Made by a program: the position numbers and the translations under genes. A stretch of DNA of 22,593 nt. Origin: UBA9410 sp036123635 (GTDB lineage Bacteria > Actinomycetota > Acidimicrobiia > Acidimicrobiales > MedAcidi-G1). The notes under the pieces were generated by a model. The model worked only from the letters and a program-made list of their open reading frames with translations. It was not told the DNA's origin and made no database searches. Below are positions 6,598 through 16,386 of this stretch, in pieces (position 1 is the first letter of the stretch; each line of letters begins with the position of its first letter). Location: contig JAZADL010000142.1 of the NCBI GenBank assembly GCA_036123635.1, positions 1-22,593 on the forward strand, in the 5' to 3' direction.

Positions 6598-8295
6598 ATG
6601 CCGTTCCCCTCCGACCTGGAAATTGCCCGAGGCGCCGAACTGCGCCCCCTTGCCGAGATCGCGTCGGAGACCGGAATCCCGACCGACTGTCTAGAGCCCT
6701 ACGGCGAGGGCGCTGCCAAGATCAAGTTGGATGCCATTGGACGGATGGCCGACCGTCCGAAGGCCCGGTACGTGGTCGTCTCAGCCATCACCCCCACGCC
6801 CCTAGGCGAAGGCAAGACCACAACGACCGTCGGCCTCGGCCAGGGCTTCAGTCACATCGGGAAGAAGGCCACCATCGCCATTCGCCAACCCTCGATGGGT
6901 CCAACGTTCGGGATCAAGGGCGGGGCGGCCGGCGGCGGCTACAGCCAGGTCGTACCTATGGAGCTGTTCAACCTCCACCTAACCGGAGACATGCACGCTG
7001 TCACGGCGGCCCACAACATGTGCTCGGCCATGCTCGACGCCCACTTGTTTCACGGCAATGAGCTAGGACTGGACCTCCACAACATCACGTGGCGGCGGGT
7101 CATGGACATCAACGAGCGGGCGCTGCGCAACATCGTCGTCGGCCTAGGCGGTCGGCTAGATGGCGTCCCCCGCGAGACCGGCTTTGACATCACCGCCGCC
7201 TCCGAGGTCATGGCAGCCCTCGCCCTGTGCACCTCGCTGGCCGACCTGCGCCAACGAATGGGCCGAATCGTCGTCGGCTACGACAAGGCTGGCACTCCGG
7301 TCACCGCCGAGGACCTCGGTGTAGCCGGCTCGATGACGGTCATCCTCAAGGAAGCCATCAAGCCCAACCTGATGCAGACCCTGGAGGGCACTCCCGCCCT
7401 GGTCCACTGCGGCCCGTTCGGGAACATCGCCACCGGCAACTCGTCAATCGTGGCCGACCAGATCGGTATCCACACCGGTGACTTCCTACTCACCGAGGCG
7501 GGCTTCGGCGCCGATATGGGCGCCGAGCGATTCTTCAACATCAAGTGCCGCTATTCGGGCATCGCCCCCGACGCCGCTGTTCTGGTGGCCACCGTTCGCG
7601 GTCTGAAGGCCCACTCCGGCAACCACAAGATCGTTGCCGGCAAGCCTCTGCCCGAGGCCCTCCTGGCCGAAAACCCCGACGAGGTGCACCAGGGAGGTGA
7701 CAACCTCCGCAAGCAGTTAGAGAACATGCAGATCCATGGGGTGTCTCCCGTAGTGGCCATCAACGTGTTCCCTGGCGACCACGACGTCGACATCAATGCC
7801 ATCAGGGAGATCGCCGACGAGTTCAATGCCCGGTCGGCGATCACCACCCACTTCGCCGACGGCGGGTCGGGAGCCGCCGAGTTGGCTGAGGCAGTCACTG
7901 AGGCGGCCGACGAGCCCAGCGACTTCCAGGTCCTGTATCCGGACGAGATGTCGCTCCGGGACAAGATCCGTACCGTGGCCGACAAGGTCTACGGCGCTGA
8001 CGGTGTGGATTTCTCGCCACAGGCCAACAAGCAGATCGACACGTACGAGGCCAACGGCTTCGGCAATCTGCCGGTGTGTATCGCCAAGACGCACCTGTCG
8101 ATCAGTTCGAACGCCGCCCTTAAGGGCGCCCCAACCGGGTGGACGCTTCCCGTCCGCGAGGTCCGGGCCTCTGTGGGAGCCGGCTTCGTGTACCCGATCT
8201 GCGGCGATATGCGTACGATGCCCGGGCTGGGCGCCCGGCCGGGTGCCATGGGTATTGACATCGACGAGAACGGTGAAATCGTCGGCCTAAGTTGA
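6598..8295 (+). CDS. fhs: Formate-tetrahydrofolate ligase
   Basis: FTHFS interconverts formate plus tetrahydrofolate plus ATP and 10-formyl-tetrahydrofolate; in a demethylation pathway it would run backwards, releasing formate and making ATP. The 565-aa product has the standard length and motifs: P-loop TPLGEGKTTTT (about 66-77), RQPSMGPTFGIKGGAAGGGY, the HLTGDMHAV segment, GRIVVGYDK, EAGFGADMGAE, FPGDHDVDI and the C-terminal GDMRTMPGL. The frame is open back to 6406, overlapping the mttB-like stop, but the ATG at 6598 follows an AGAGAAGAGA ribosome site and gives the family N-terminus (FPSDLEIARGA). It is followed by metF after 108 bases. Identification is secure; the net direction is inferred from context. 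Confidence 0.97.
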   Translation: MPFPSDLEIARGAELRPLAEIASETGIPTDCLEPYGEGAAKIKLDAIGRMADRPKARYVVVSAITPTPLGEGKTTTTVGLGQGFSHIGKKATIAIRQPSMGPTFGIKGGAAGGGYSQVVPMELFNLHLTGDMHAVTAAHNMCSAMLDAHLFHGNELGLDLHNITWRRVMDINERALRNIVVGLGGRLDGVPRETGFDITAASEVMAALALCTSLADLRQRMGRIVVGYDKAGTPVTAEDLGVAGSMTVILKEAIKPNLMQTLEGTPALVHCGPFGNIATGNSSIVADQIGIHTGDFLLTEAGFGADMGAERFFNIKCRYSGIAPDAAVLVATVRGLKAHSGNHKIVAGKPLPEALLAENPDEVHQGGDNLRKQLENMQIHGVSPVVAINVFPGDHDVDINAIREIADEFNARSAITTHFADGGSGAAELAEAVTEAADEPSDFQVLYPDEMSLRDKIRTVADKVYGADGVDFSPQANKQIDTYEANGFGNLPVCIAKTHLSISSNAALKGAPTGWTLPVREVRASVGAGFVYPICGDMRTMPGLGARPGAMGIDIDENGEIVGLS

Positions 8296-8303
8296 CCCTC
8301 CTT

Positions 8304-8323
8304 CGACCCTGTCAACCGGGTCG
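8304..8323 (+). terminator. Weak stem-loop just after fhs
   Basis: CGACCC (8304-8309) pairs with GGGTCG (8318-8323) around an 8-base loop, starting 9 bases after the fhs stop. There is no U-run, so this is a weak or factor-dependent terminator or a processing hairpin at most. Confidence 0.25.
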
Positions 8324-8357
8324 CCGGTAACCGCCGGAGACCAACACCACGGACCCA

Positions 8358-8380
8358 CCGGTCGGCACACGCCGAGCCGG
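8358..8380 (+). promoter_or_regulatory. Strong GC hairpin in the metF leader
   Basis: CCGG-TCGGC (8358-8366) pairs with GCCGA-(G)-CCGG (8371-8380) around an ACAC loop: nine base pairs with a single bulged G. It ends 13 bases before the AAGGGAGG ribosome site of metF. It could be an attenuator, an RNA stabiliser or part of a leader fold. No T-tract follows, and no SAM, SAH or folate riboswitch core was recognised. Confidence 0.35.
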
Positions 8381-8403
8381 CTCGCATGTGAAAGGGAGGC
8401 TGC

Positions 8404-9264
8404 GTGGCCACCCGAAACCAGGCCAATAGGGCCGTCCAGAAGCGGCTGCTCGAGGGCATGACCTATGAGTTGATCCCACTCAAGAACCTGGCCGACCAGT
8501 CACAGCACTTGCCGGCAGGTGCCACCGTCTCGGTGACCTGCTCACCAGCCAAGACAGTTGACGACACCCTGGACCTGTGCGCCGGCTACGCCGAAAAGGG
8601 CTTCACGGTGATCCCCCACATCGCAGCCCGCATGGTGGAGGACGAAGGACACCTAGACCGGATCGTCCAACGGGTGAACGCCCTTGGCATTCGGACGGTG
8701 TTCTGCATCGGTGGTGACGCCGACCCCCGGGGCCCGTTCACCGACGCCGCCGGCTTCCTACACTCCTTCCTGGACCGCCGCCCCAACGTTGACGTAGTGG
8801 GTATCGGCTCCTACCCCGACGGCCACGCCGCCATCCCCGACCAAGCTCTGATGGACGCCCTGGTCGAGAAGCAGGAGCTGATCCGGGAGGCTGGTCTCAA
8901 GGGCTACATGGCCACCCAGATGTGCTTTGACGCCGACACCATCGGCGACTGGCTGGAAGATCGTCGGGCCGCCGGCGTGGACCTTCCATGCCACCTCGGG
9001 GTTCCGGGGGCCGTCGACCGGGCGAGGTTGTTGGCTATCTCGATCCGGCTGGGCATCGGCCACTCGACTCGATACCTAAGAAAGAACAGGGCATCGGTGA
9101 TCCGCCTACTGTCGCCCGGCGGCTATGACCCAAACAAGCTCATCGCCCCGCTCTCCTGTCGAGCTGACGAGTTGAGAATCGCTGGGATCCACTGCTTCAC
9201 GTTCAATGCCGTGGACACCACTGAGAGCTGGCGCCGGAAGTCCCTAAGGAAGCTTGGGTCCTGA
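8404..9264 (+). CDS. metF: Methylenetetrahydrofolate reductase (MetF family)
   Basis: The FAD-dependent enzyme interconverts 5-methyl- and 5,10-methylene-tetrahydrofolate. The 286-aa protein carries the MTHFR barrel pattern: YELIPLKN at the first strand, VSVTCSPAKTVDDTLD, GFTVIPHIAARMVEDEGHL (strand with the conserved His), TVFCIGGDADPRGPF, VGIGSYPDGHA, KGYMATQMCFDAD, CHLGVPGAV and a C-terminal GIHCFTFNAVDTT. The start is GTG at 8404, set by a strong AAGGGAGG sequence 5-12 bases upstream. With the methyltransferase genes before it, it would oxidise methyl-tetrahydrofolate, the reverse of its biosynthetic direction, feeding a FolD step that is not encoded in this window. The sequence is somewhat divergent from classical E. 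coli MetF. Confidence 0.88.
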   Translation: MATRNQANRAVQKRLLEGMTYELIPLKNLADQSQHLPAGATVSVTCSPAKTVDDTLDLCAGYAEKGFTVIPHIAARMVEDEGHLDRIVQRVNALGIRTVFCIGGDADPRGPFTDAAGFLHSFLDRRPNVDVVGIGSYPDGHAAIPDQALMDALVEKQELIREAGLKGYMATQMCFDADTIGDWLEDRRAAGVDLPCHLGVPGAVDRARLLAISIRLGIGHSTRYLRKNRASVIRLLSPGGYDPNKLIAPLSCRADELRIAGIHCFTFNAVDTTESWRRKSLRKLGS

Positions 9265-9270
9265 CCCGCG

Positions 9271-9305
9271 CTGGGCCACGTAGCCCCAGTGGCCTGCCGT
9301 CAGGC
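9271..9305 (+). terminator. Competing stem-loops between metF and the flavoprotein gene
   Basis: GGCCAC (9274-9279) pairs with GTGGCC (9289-9294), and GCCTG (9292-9296) pairs with CAGGC (9301-9305) around CCGT; CTGGG/CCCAG (9271-9275, 9285-9289) is a third alternative. The stems overlap and are partly exclusive. No U-run follows. They may end the C1 operon or shape the short leader of the next gene, whose ATG at 9318 has no clear ribosome site and might be read from a near-leaderless transcript. Confidence 0.3.
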
Positions 9306-9317
9306 ACAATTCCCAAC

Positions 9318-11471
9318 ATGCCATCTGGCTCCTCCCATCCGCTCCTGCTATCTCCCATCCGAGTGGGCCCCCTGAAGCTACGGAACCGGATCGTCCTGCC
9401 GGCCATGGACCAGAATGTCTGCGAGGACGGGCTGATCACTGATCGTCTGGTGGCCCACTACGAGGAACGGTCCCGAGGAGGAGCCGGCCTGCTTGTGCTG
9501 GAGACCTCGGCCGTTTCCTACCCCCACGGAGCCACAGCCCGTCACCAACCCGCCCTGTCGCACGACGGGGTGGTCCCCGGACTACGGCGCCTAGGCAAGG
9601 CCGTCCACGCCCACGGTTCGAAGTTGGTAGTCCAAGCCAACCACCACGGTCGTATCTCTGGGGTGGACACGGCCGAGGGCCGGCCCTGTCTGGTGCCCAG
9701 CCTTCCGCTTCCCGACACCGACCCGATGTCGATCATGGCCGATACGACCACGGACGAGTTGGTGGCCATGTCCGCCCTCACCGACGGCAAGATGCCCACC
9801 TACGCCGAAGCCACGGTTGAGGACCTGGCTGACGTGGTGAGGAAGTTCGCCGACGCCGCTGTTCGCATCCAAGCCGCTGGCCTCGACGGCTTGGAAGTCC
9901 ACGCCGGCCACGGCTACCTGTTGGACACCTTCCTCTCGCCGGCCTGGAATAAACGGACCGACCGTTACGGCGGCTCCGAAGAGAACCGGGCCCGCCTCAT
10001 GGTCGAGGTCGTGGAGGCCGTCCGAGAGCGTTGCGGCCCTGACTTTGCCATCCTGGTCCGCCTTAACGGTCGGGATGACGCTCTTGAGGGCGGGATCACG
10101 CCTGACCTCGCGGCCCGGTACGCCGGAGTGGCCGCCAACGCCGGTGCCGACGCCATCCACGTCACTGCCTACTCGTCAATCACTGGCGGCCCGGGATTTA
10201 CCGAAGGGCCACTGCCGTGGCGTCCGTGCCAATACGAGGATCTGGCTCGAACAGTGAAGGCCGCCGTGGACGTCCCAGTGATCGCCGTCGGGCGCATCCG
10301 ACCCGACGACGGTGAGCGGATCCTGGCCGACGGGGGCGCCGATCTGATCGCCATGGGTCGCCAGTTGCTGGCCGACCCAGACCTCCCGAACCGGCTGGCC
10401 GCGGGTCGCCCCGACTTGGTGCGCCCGTGCATCAACTGCTTCGTTTGCGTAGCCCAGAACTTCTGGTCGGCAGCTCCGGTGTGCGCGGTAAACGCCCAGT
10501 TAGGCCACCAGGGTTGGCCCGAGCCAACGCCGGCTTCCCCACCCCGTCACGTGGTAGTGGTCGGGGGCGGACCGGGGGGCATGGAGGCAGCCCGGGTGGC
10601 CGCCGAACGGGGCCACAAGGTGACCCTGCTGGAAAGGGCCAGCCACCTCGGTGGTACGGCCCGCTTCTCGTCGCTGACCACGCCGCTGAACGGCGACCTA
10701 GTCCGGTGGATGGCGGCCGCCCTGGCCGAAGCCGGCGTGGAGGTCCGCACCGCCACGACGGCTACGCCGGCGATGGTCGCCGCGTTGCGCCCGGGTGCCG
10801 TGGTGGTGGCCACCGGCGCCGTCCGGGACCGTCCGAACACACCCGGAGTCAACCTGCCGCACGTGCTTTCCGGCGACGACCTGCGCAGCCTGCTGACCGG
10901 CGAGGGAGGGGACTCCAACCACCGATCGGGGCCACTCGTGCGTCTTGCCCTAGCCGTCGCGCGGGTCCTAGGCATCACCACCGACATGGGCCGGGTCCGC
11001 TCCCTGTCCCGCCGGTGGATGCCCATCGGACAACGAGTCGTGGTGGTGGGTGGCGGACTGGTAGGCACCGAGTTGGCCGAGTTCCTAGCCGACCGGGGTC
11101 GGTCGGTGACCGTCCTAGAGGAGGGAGGCGACCTAGCCACCGAGATGGCACACCCCCGACGCTGGCGGACCCTCCACGAGGCCCGAGCGCACGGCGTGGA
11201 CTTCCGCACTAGGACCCACCTAGTGGCCATTACCGCCGACGAAGTGGTCGCCCGAACCGTGGCGACCGACGAGGACGACGGCAACGAGGTGCGATTCGGC
11301 GCGGACAGCGTGCTGTTGGCCAGCAGCGTTCAGCCAGACTCCTCACTGGCTGGGGCCATTCGGACCGGTATCGGCGACGACGTCGAGGTCCACGTGGTGG
11401 GTGACGCCGGATCAGTCGGCTACATCGAGGGGGCCATCCGCTCCGGATACGAGGTGGGTGCCAGCCTGTAG
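9318..11471 (+). CDS. FMN/4Fe-4S/FAD oxidoreductase of the trimethylamine dehydrogenase / 2,4-dienoyl-CoA reductase family; putative N-demethylase
   Basis: The 717-aa protein has the three-part layout of this family. An old-yellow-enzyme barrel runs to about residue 355 (SPIRVGPLKLRNRIV; EVHAGHGYLLDTFLSP; RYGGSEENR). A 4Fe-4S motif follows as C371-x2-C374-x2-C377-x11-C389. A pyridine-nucleotide-disulfide-like half has two dinucleotide folds, VVVVGGGPGGMEAA near 411 and RVVVVGGGLVGTELAE near 574. Relatives include trimethylamine and dimethylamine dehydrogenases, dimethylglycine and N-methylproline demethylases, and enoate reductases. The neighbouring methylamine-type corrinoid system favours oxidative N-demethylation, giving formaldehyde or methylene-tetrahydrofolate, but substrate choice cannot be settled here. 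It starts 53 bases after metF and is followed 38 bases later by a P450 gene. Confidence 0.88.
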   Translation: MPSGSSHPLLLSPIRVGPLKLRNRIVLPAMDQNVCEDGLITDRLVAHYEERSRGGAGLLVLETSAVSYPHGATARHQPALSHDGVVPGLRRLGKAVHAHGSKLVVQANHHGRISGVDTAEGRPCLVPSLPLPDTDPMSIMADTTTDELVAMSALTDGKMPTYAEATVEDLADVVRKFADAAVRIQAAGLDGLEVHAGHGYLLDTFLSPAWNKRTDRYGGSEENRARLMVEVVEAVRERCGPDFAILVRLNGRDDALEGGITPDLAARYAGVAANAGADAIHVTAYSSITGGPGFTEGPLPWRPCQYEDLARTVKAAVDVPVIAVGRIRPDDGERILADGGADLIAMGRQLLADPDLPNRLAAGRPDLVRPCINCFVCVAQNFWSAAPVCAVNAQLGHQGWPEPTPASPPRHVVVVGGGPGGMEAARVAAERGHKVTLLERASHLGGTARFSSLTTPLNGDLVRWMAAALAEAGVEVRTATTATPAMVAALRPGAVVVATGAVRDRPNTPGVNLPHVLSGDDLRSLLTGEGGDSNHRSGPLVRLALAVARVLGITTDMGRVRSLSRRWMPIGQRVVVVGGGLVGTELAEFLADRGRSVTVLEEGGDLATEMAHPRRWRTLHEARAHGVDFRTRTHLVAITADEVVARTVATDEDDGNEVRFGADSVLLASSVQPDSSLAGAIRTGIGDDVEVHVVGDAGSVGYIEGAIRSGYEVGASL

Positions 11472-11509
11472 ACCAGCACCGGGACCGATGCCCGCTTAGA
11501 AACGGTCAG

Positions 11510-12757
<1,248 letters not shown>

Positions 12758-14165
12758 CCCGTCGCACCGGTGGTGCCCCATCCGGCTTGCCCGGACAGGT
12801 CACAGCGCAGAAAACAGCGCCAACCATGAAGGTGCACGCCAACATCGCCCAGACGCGGCCAAACGCCACTAGGCGACCGAGGTGGAGCGAAGCGGTAAGC
12901 ACTGCCACAGCAACCGCGACGCCAACAGCGAACCCCAACGTGCTGAGGGTCCTCAGCATGGCACTGGCCACCCCGAAGCGGGCCGGCGAGACATCCCGCA
13001 GGCCGAGGGAGGCGAAGGTAGCAAAGGAGCACGACACCCCGATCCCCAGACAGAGTTGGGCCGGCAGCATCGTGGTGGCCCACGATGACTCTGCGGTGAC
13101 GCTCCACCACAGCCACGCAGGACAACAGGCGGCGGCCACCGAACCGATGACCAAAAGGGTGCGGTGCCCGACCCGGTCAGCAACCGAACCCACCGGCCCA
13201 CCCAGCAGGGCAGCGAAAGCCGGCCCGGGAACAACGCCGAAGCCGGCAGCCAGCACCGACCATCCCCAGAGTTCCTGGAGCAACAAAGTGTTGAACAAGA
13301 TGGTGGCAATGAACGCGGAGGTGAAGAATACCTGGCCCAGGCCGGCCGACCAGAACGACCGAATCCGGACTAGGGATAGGTCGATCAGCGGACTGGGATG
13401 GCGGGCCGAGCGGACGAACAAGACCACGACCAGCATCAGGCCGATTCCCACAGTTATCAGAGTGCGACCCGAGCCATAGCCCCACCGTTCACCCTCCACC
13501 ACGCCGAGCAGCAGCAGAGCCACGCCGAGGGTTCCCGCTGGCACCCCCACCAGGTCGTAGCCGCCCCGGGCATCGGGATCCCAGGTCTCCCGTACGAACC
13601 TCGGAGTGGCAGCCAGTAGCACTATCCCGATGGGCACGTTGACCAGGAATATCCACCGCCAAGACGCCAGATCGATGAGGATCGCCCCGATCGATGGACC
13701 CAACGCGGCCCCGAGGGCCGCCGAGGCTCCCCAGATGCCGATCACCATAGAGCGCCGCTCCGGGGGGAATTCAGGCAGCACCATGGACATGGACGAGGGC
13801 CCCAGGATGGAACCTCCCACCCCCTGTAGTACCCGGGCAGAGACCAACCACGTCACGCTCTCGGCCATCCCTGACAGGAAAGAACCGACGACGAACACCC
13901 CCACGCCGACCATGAACAGGAGGCGACGGCCCTTCTGGTCGGCCAGGCGTCCGGCCAACAGGAGGAAGGCCCCCACCGAGATGGAGTAGCCGGACAGCAC
14001 CCACGACAAGCCGGCTTCCGAAGCCCCAAGGTCCCGTCGGATCGACGGGAAGGCCACGTTGACGATCGAGACGTCAATGACGGTCAGCAGGGCGGCCAGG
14101 GTGGAGACCCCAAGAGCGATCCACGCCCGCCGCTCGACCGGCGGCAACCCCTGGCTGGACGGCAC

Positions 14166-14431
14166 CCGGACCTCCCATCGGGGCCTGCCTCTGTGGCTGG
14201 CCCGGTGACCCCGTCGGACGCTAGGTCGTGCCCCTTGCCCTCAACGATGCGGGACCACACCCCTGCATCCGATCCAGGCGCAACCCGTCTCCCTAGTGTC
14301 GCTCGCCCCGTCGGACCAGGATCCGGGTCACCGCGTTCAGGCTGGGTCAGTCATTTCTGCTGGTGAGAACGCCGACCTCGGCCATGGCGCCACTGCAGGC
14401 CTCTAGTCGGAATCGGCCACCCGAAGATCCA
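14166..14431. other. Intergenic region between MFS and YczE-like genes
   Basis: These 266 bases separate two - strand genes. Apart from the GGGAGGT ribosome site of the MFS gene at the left edge, I see no convincing gene, RNA or strong hairpin. A promoter for the MFS gene presumably lies here but cannot be pinpointed. Confidence 0.3.
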
Positions 14432-15052
14432 TCATCTTCGACGGCGCCGGTAGACCCAACCTGCCGGCTCGGGGTACCCAGCCCAGACACGGTGCCGGAA
14501 TACCTGAAGTAGGGGGCCGACCAGCAGGGCGAAGGCCAGTGTGCCGAACCCGTAGGACCCTCCGAGCACCCCACCACCCACCAGGACAGTGACTTCGAGG
14601 CAGGTACGGGCGGCCCGGATACTGAGACCGGTGTCGACAAGTGCCGTCATCAAGCCGTCGCGTACACCGGTTCCCAGGCCTGCCCCTAGGTAGAGCATGG
14701 AACCGAACGCAACGGCCAACGGGGCTAAGACGACCAAAGCCCCCCTGACCGGCCACGCGTCCGGCGGTTCGACGACAGCCAACACGACGTTGACAGTGGC
14801 TCCGATAATCACCACGTTGGCCACCGTTGCCGGCCCGATGGGTTGGTGGAGCATGGCCACCAGACCCAGCAGAACAATCCCAAGGGTGATGATCACCGTC
14901 CCCGGCTGCCGGCCGGTTAGGCCTGCCAGGGCGTCGTGTAGAACGTCCCATGGACCGACACCTAGGTCGGCCAGGAACAGGGCGCCGATCCCAGCGCCGA
15001 ACAGAACCAGGCCTACGAGGATCACCGCAGCCCGGATGGCCATCTCTCTCAT
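14432..15052 (-). CDS. YczE/YyaS/YitT-type integral membrane protein
   Basis: The 206-aa protein has about five hydrophobic segments and the family signature: a first helix ending in GIGALFLADLGVGPWDVLHDALAG, then GTVIITLGIVLLGL, a central GAGLGTGVRDGLM loop, GLSIRAARTCLEV and GGSYGFGTLAFALLVGPLLQ. This is the YczE/YitT family of small membrane proteins whose function is poorly defined (some are linked to secretion or transport). The C-terminus ends in an Arg cluster on the cytoplasmic side. ATG at 15052 is taken as the start; the Met three codons further in, after GAGAGAG, is an alternative. It lies just left of the anomalous G-tract, so its upstream sequence, including the promoter, may be unreliable. 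Confidence 0.85.
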   Translation of the reverse strand: MREMAIRAAVILVGLVLFGAGIGALFLADLGVGPWDVLHDALAGLTGRQPGTVIITLGIVLLGLVAMLHQPIGPATVANVVIIGATVNVVLAVVEPPDAWPVRGALVVLAPLAVAFGSMLYLGAGLGTGVRDGLMTALVDTGLSIRAARTCLEVTVLVGGGVLGGSYGFGTLAFALLVGPLLQVFRHRVWAGYPEPAGWVYRRRRR

Positions 15053-15114
15053 CAGGTCATTCTGATGTCCGCGTCACGAGACGGGCCTGATGGGGTCGGG
15101 TATACGTTCGGAGC

Positions 15115-15207
15115 CCGGGGGGGGGGGCCCGGGGGGGGGGGGGTGGGGGGGGGTTTGCGGGGCGGCGCCCGGGCCCCCCCCGGGGGTTGGGGGGCGGCCC
15201 CCCCCGG
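15115..15207. repeat. G/C homopolymer tract, probable assembly artefact
   Basis: Almost every base here is G or C. G-runs of 11 (15117-15127), 13 (15131-15143), 9 (15145-15153), 5 (15182-15186) and 6 (15189-15194) alternate with two C-runs of 8 (15174-15181 and 15198-15205). The left G-runs are self-complementary to the right C-runs. Nothing like it occurs elsewhere in the window. It lies in the gap between the YczE-like gene and the binding-protein gene, at the point where base composition changes. Sequencing-chemistry poly-G or a forced contig join is the likeliest cause; a true G-quadruplex or very strong terminator is the alternative. Reading frames spanning it on both strands are not genes. 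Confidence 0.6.
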
Positions 15208-15261
15208 AGCACCCGGGAGTTGGGACAAGCGGGACAGAGTCACCGCCGCCCCTCTGAACAG

Positions 15262-16386
15262 CTACTCGCCGCCCAGGTTGAGGGTTACATTCACTCGACG
15301 CCAGTTCTTGCCAGTGGTGTCCACGCCGCGGTTCTTCAACAGTTCCACGGCCGCCTCGGCATACTCCGTTGTGTACGCGCCGGAGTCGGGTGCTGAGGCG
15401 AGGATGCCTTGGCTAGTCGCCACGTCGATGGTCTGGGCCCACAGGCCCTCGTCCATCACGCCGGCCCCGTCGGGCGACGGCCAGATCAGGCCATTGATCT
15501 CGTTCATCTGCCACGCCTGATGTGAGGCACCAAGCGACGAGCCGTTGTTAAGCACGATTTCAACGCACTCCGCTGAGTTGTCGCGGCAGTGCATCCAACC
15601 CTCAAGAGAGGCAGCCACAAAGCGGGTGGTGATGTCGGCGTAGTCGGCGTTGCCGAGTCGAGCGCCATCGGCCCAGAGGGCGTCCTGGAGCATGGCCGTC
15701 CCTTCGTCGTTCCAATCGATGACCGACAGGTCAGCCGCTGTGACACGCTTTCCAGTAGCCGGGTTGATTGCCTCAAGCATCTGGGCGTACTCGTTGTAGA
15801 TCATTGCCTGGGCGGCGTCGATCTCTCCGTTGAGTAGAGCCAACATGTCGAAACTCTGCTGGACCAACTCGTAGTCGCTGGACGGATCGAGGCCCGCTTT
15901 GCGTGAGCCGGCTAGGAGCTCGAACTCGTTGCCCCAACCCCAGTTGCCGACCACCTTGCCAGCCAGGTCCGCGGGACTATCGATACCGGCGTCGGCCCAC
16001 GAGACCTGCAGGGTCCCCGAGCGCTGGAACACCTGGGCCACATTTACGATGTCCATGCCCTCTTCGCGTGGCACCAGGGCCTTGGGCACCCATGACACAG
16101 CGAAGTCCACAGCCCCTGAAGCCAACTGCTGATGGGGGGCAATGTCGACGCCACCTTCACGAATCTCCACATCAAGGCAGTACTTCTCGTAGATCCCCTT
16201 GTCGGCGGCCGCGTAGTAGCCCGCGAACTGAGCCTGGGTAAGCCACTGCAACTGCAGCGAAACAGAGTCAACCGAGTCGCAGTCGCCAATACCGACCGCA
16301 GCTTCGTCATCGCCACAGGCAGTAGCAAACAACGCTAGAACTGCCAGCACCGCCAGCAGTCCCGTCGTAAATCGCTTCTTCATCAT
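15262..16386 (-). CDS. ABC transporter substrate-binding lipoprotein, NMT1/THI5-like (ThiY/RibY type)
   Basis: The 374-aa extracytoplasmic binding protein has a lipoprotein signal: a KKR start, a hydrophobic core (LLAVLAVLALF) and the lipobox ATAC with the lipidated C24. The mature part opens with LQLQWLTQAQFAGYYAAADKG and has GGVDIAPHQQLASGAVDF, the NMT1/THI5 fold used to bind thiamine-pyrimidine, riboflavin and other small heterocyclic or amide ligands. The ligand cannot be named. The start is ATGATG; GGGAGGG lies 1 base before the first ATG and 4 before the second, so the second Met (16383) may be the real start. The first ATG overlaps the permease stop by 4 bases. It is the last gene of the importer operon. 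Confidence 0.92.
   Translation of the reverse strand: MMKKRFTTGLLAVLAVLALFATACGDDEAAVGIGDCDSVDSVSLQLQWLTQAQFAGYYAAADKGIYEKYCLDVEIREGGVDIAPHQQLASGAVDFAVSWVPKALVPREEGMDIVNVAQVFQRSGTLQVSWADAGIDSPADLAGKVVGNWGWGNEFELLAGSRKAGLDPSSDYELVQQSFDMLALLNGEIDAAQAMIYNEYAQMLEAINPATGKRVTAADLSVIDWNDEGTAMLQDALWADGARLGNADYADITTRFVAASLEGWMHCRDNSAECVEIVLNNGSSLGASHQAWQMNEINGLIWPSPDGAGVMDEGLWAQTIDVATSQGILASAPDSGAYTTEYAEAAVELLKNRGVDTTGKNWRRVNVTLNLGGE

Noticed and set aside
10427..11212. 261-residue + strand frame inside the flavoprotein gene
   Set aside because: Gly/Arg/Pro-rich out-of-frame shadow typical of high-GC DNA.
12787..13479. Long + strand frame opposite the MFS gene
   Set aside because: It is an antisense shadow with Thr/Ala/Pro-rich low-complexity residues; the - strand frame has clear MFS motifs.
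14166..14431. tRNA or small RNA between MFS and YczE-like genes
   Set aside because: No cloverleaf or strong conserved-looking stem could be drawn.
15065..15520. Frame crossing the G-tract (+ strand) and a short one opposite (15,052-15,243)
   Set aside because: The products are mostly poly-Gly/Pro/Ala from the homopolymers, and the + frame overlaps the real binding-protein gene.
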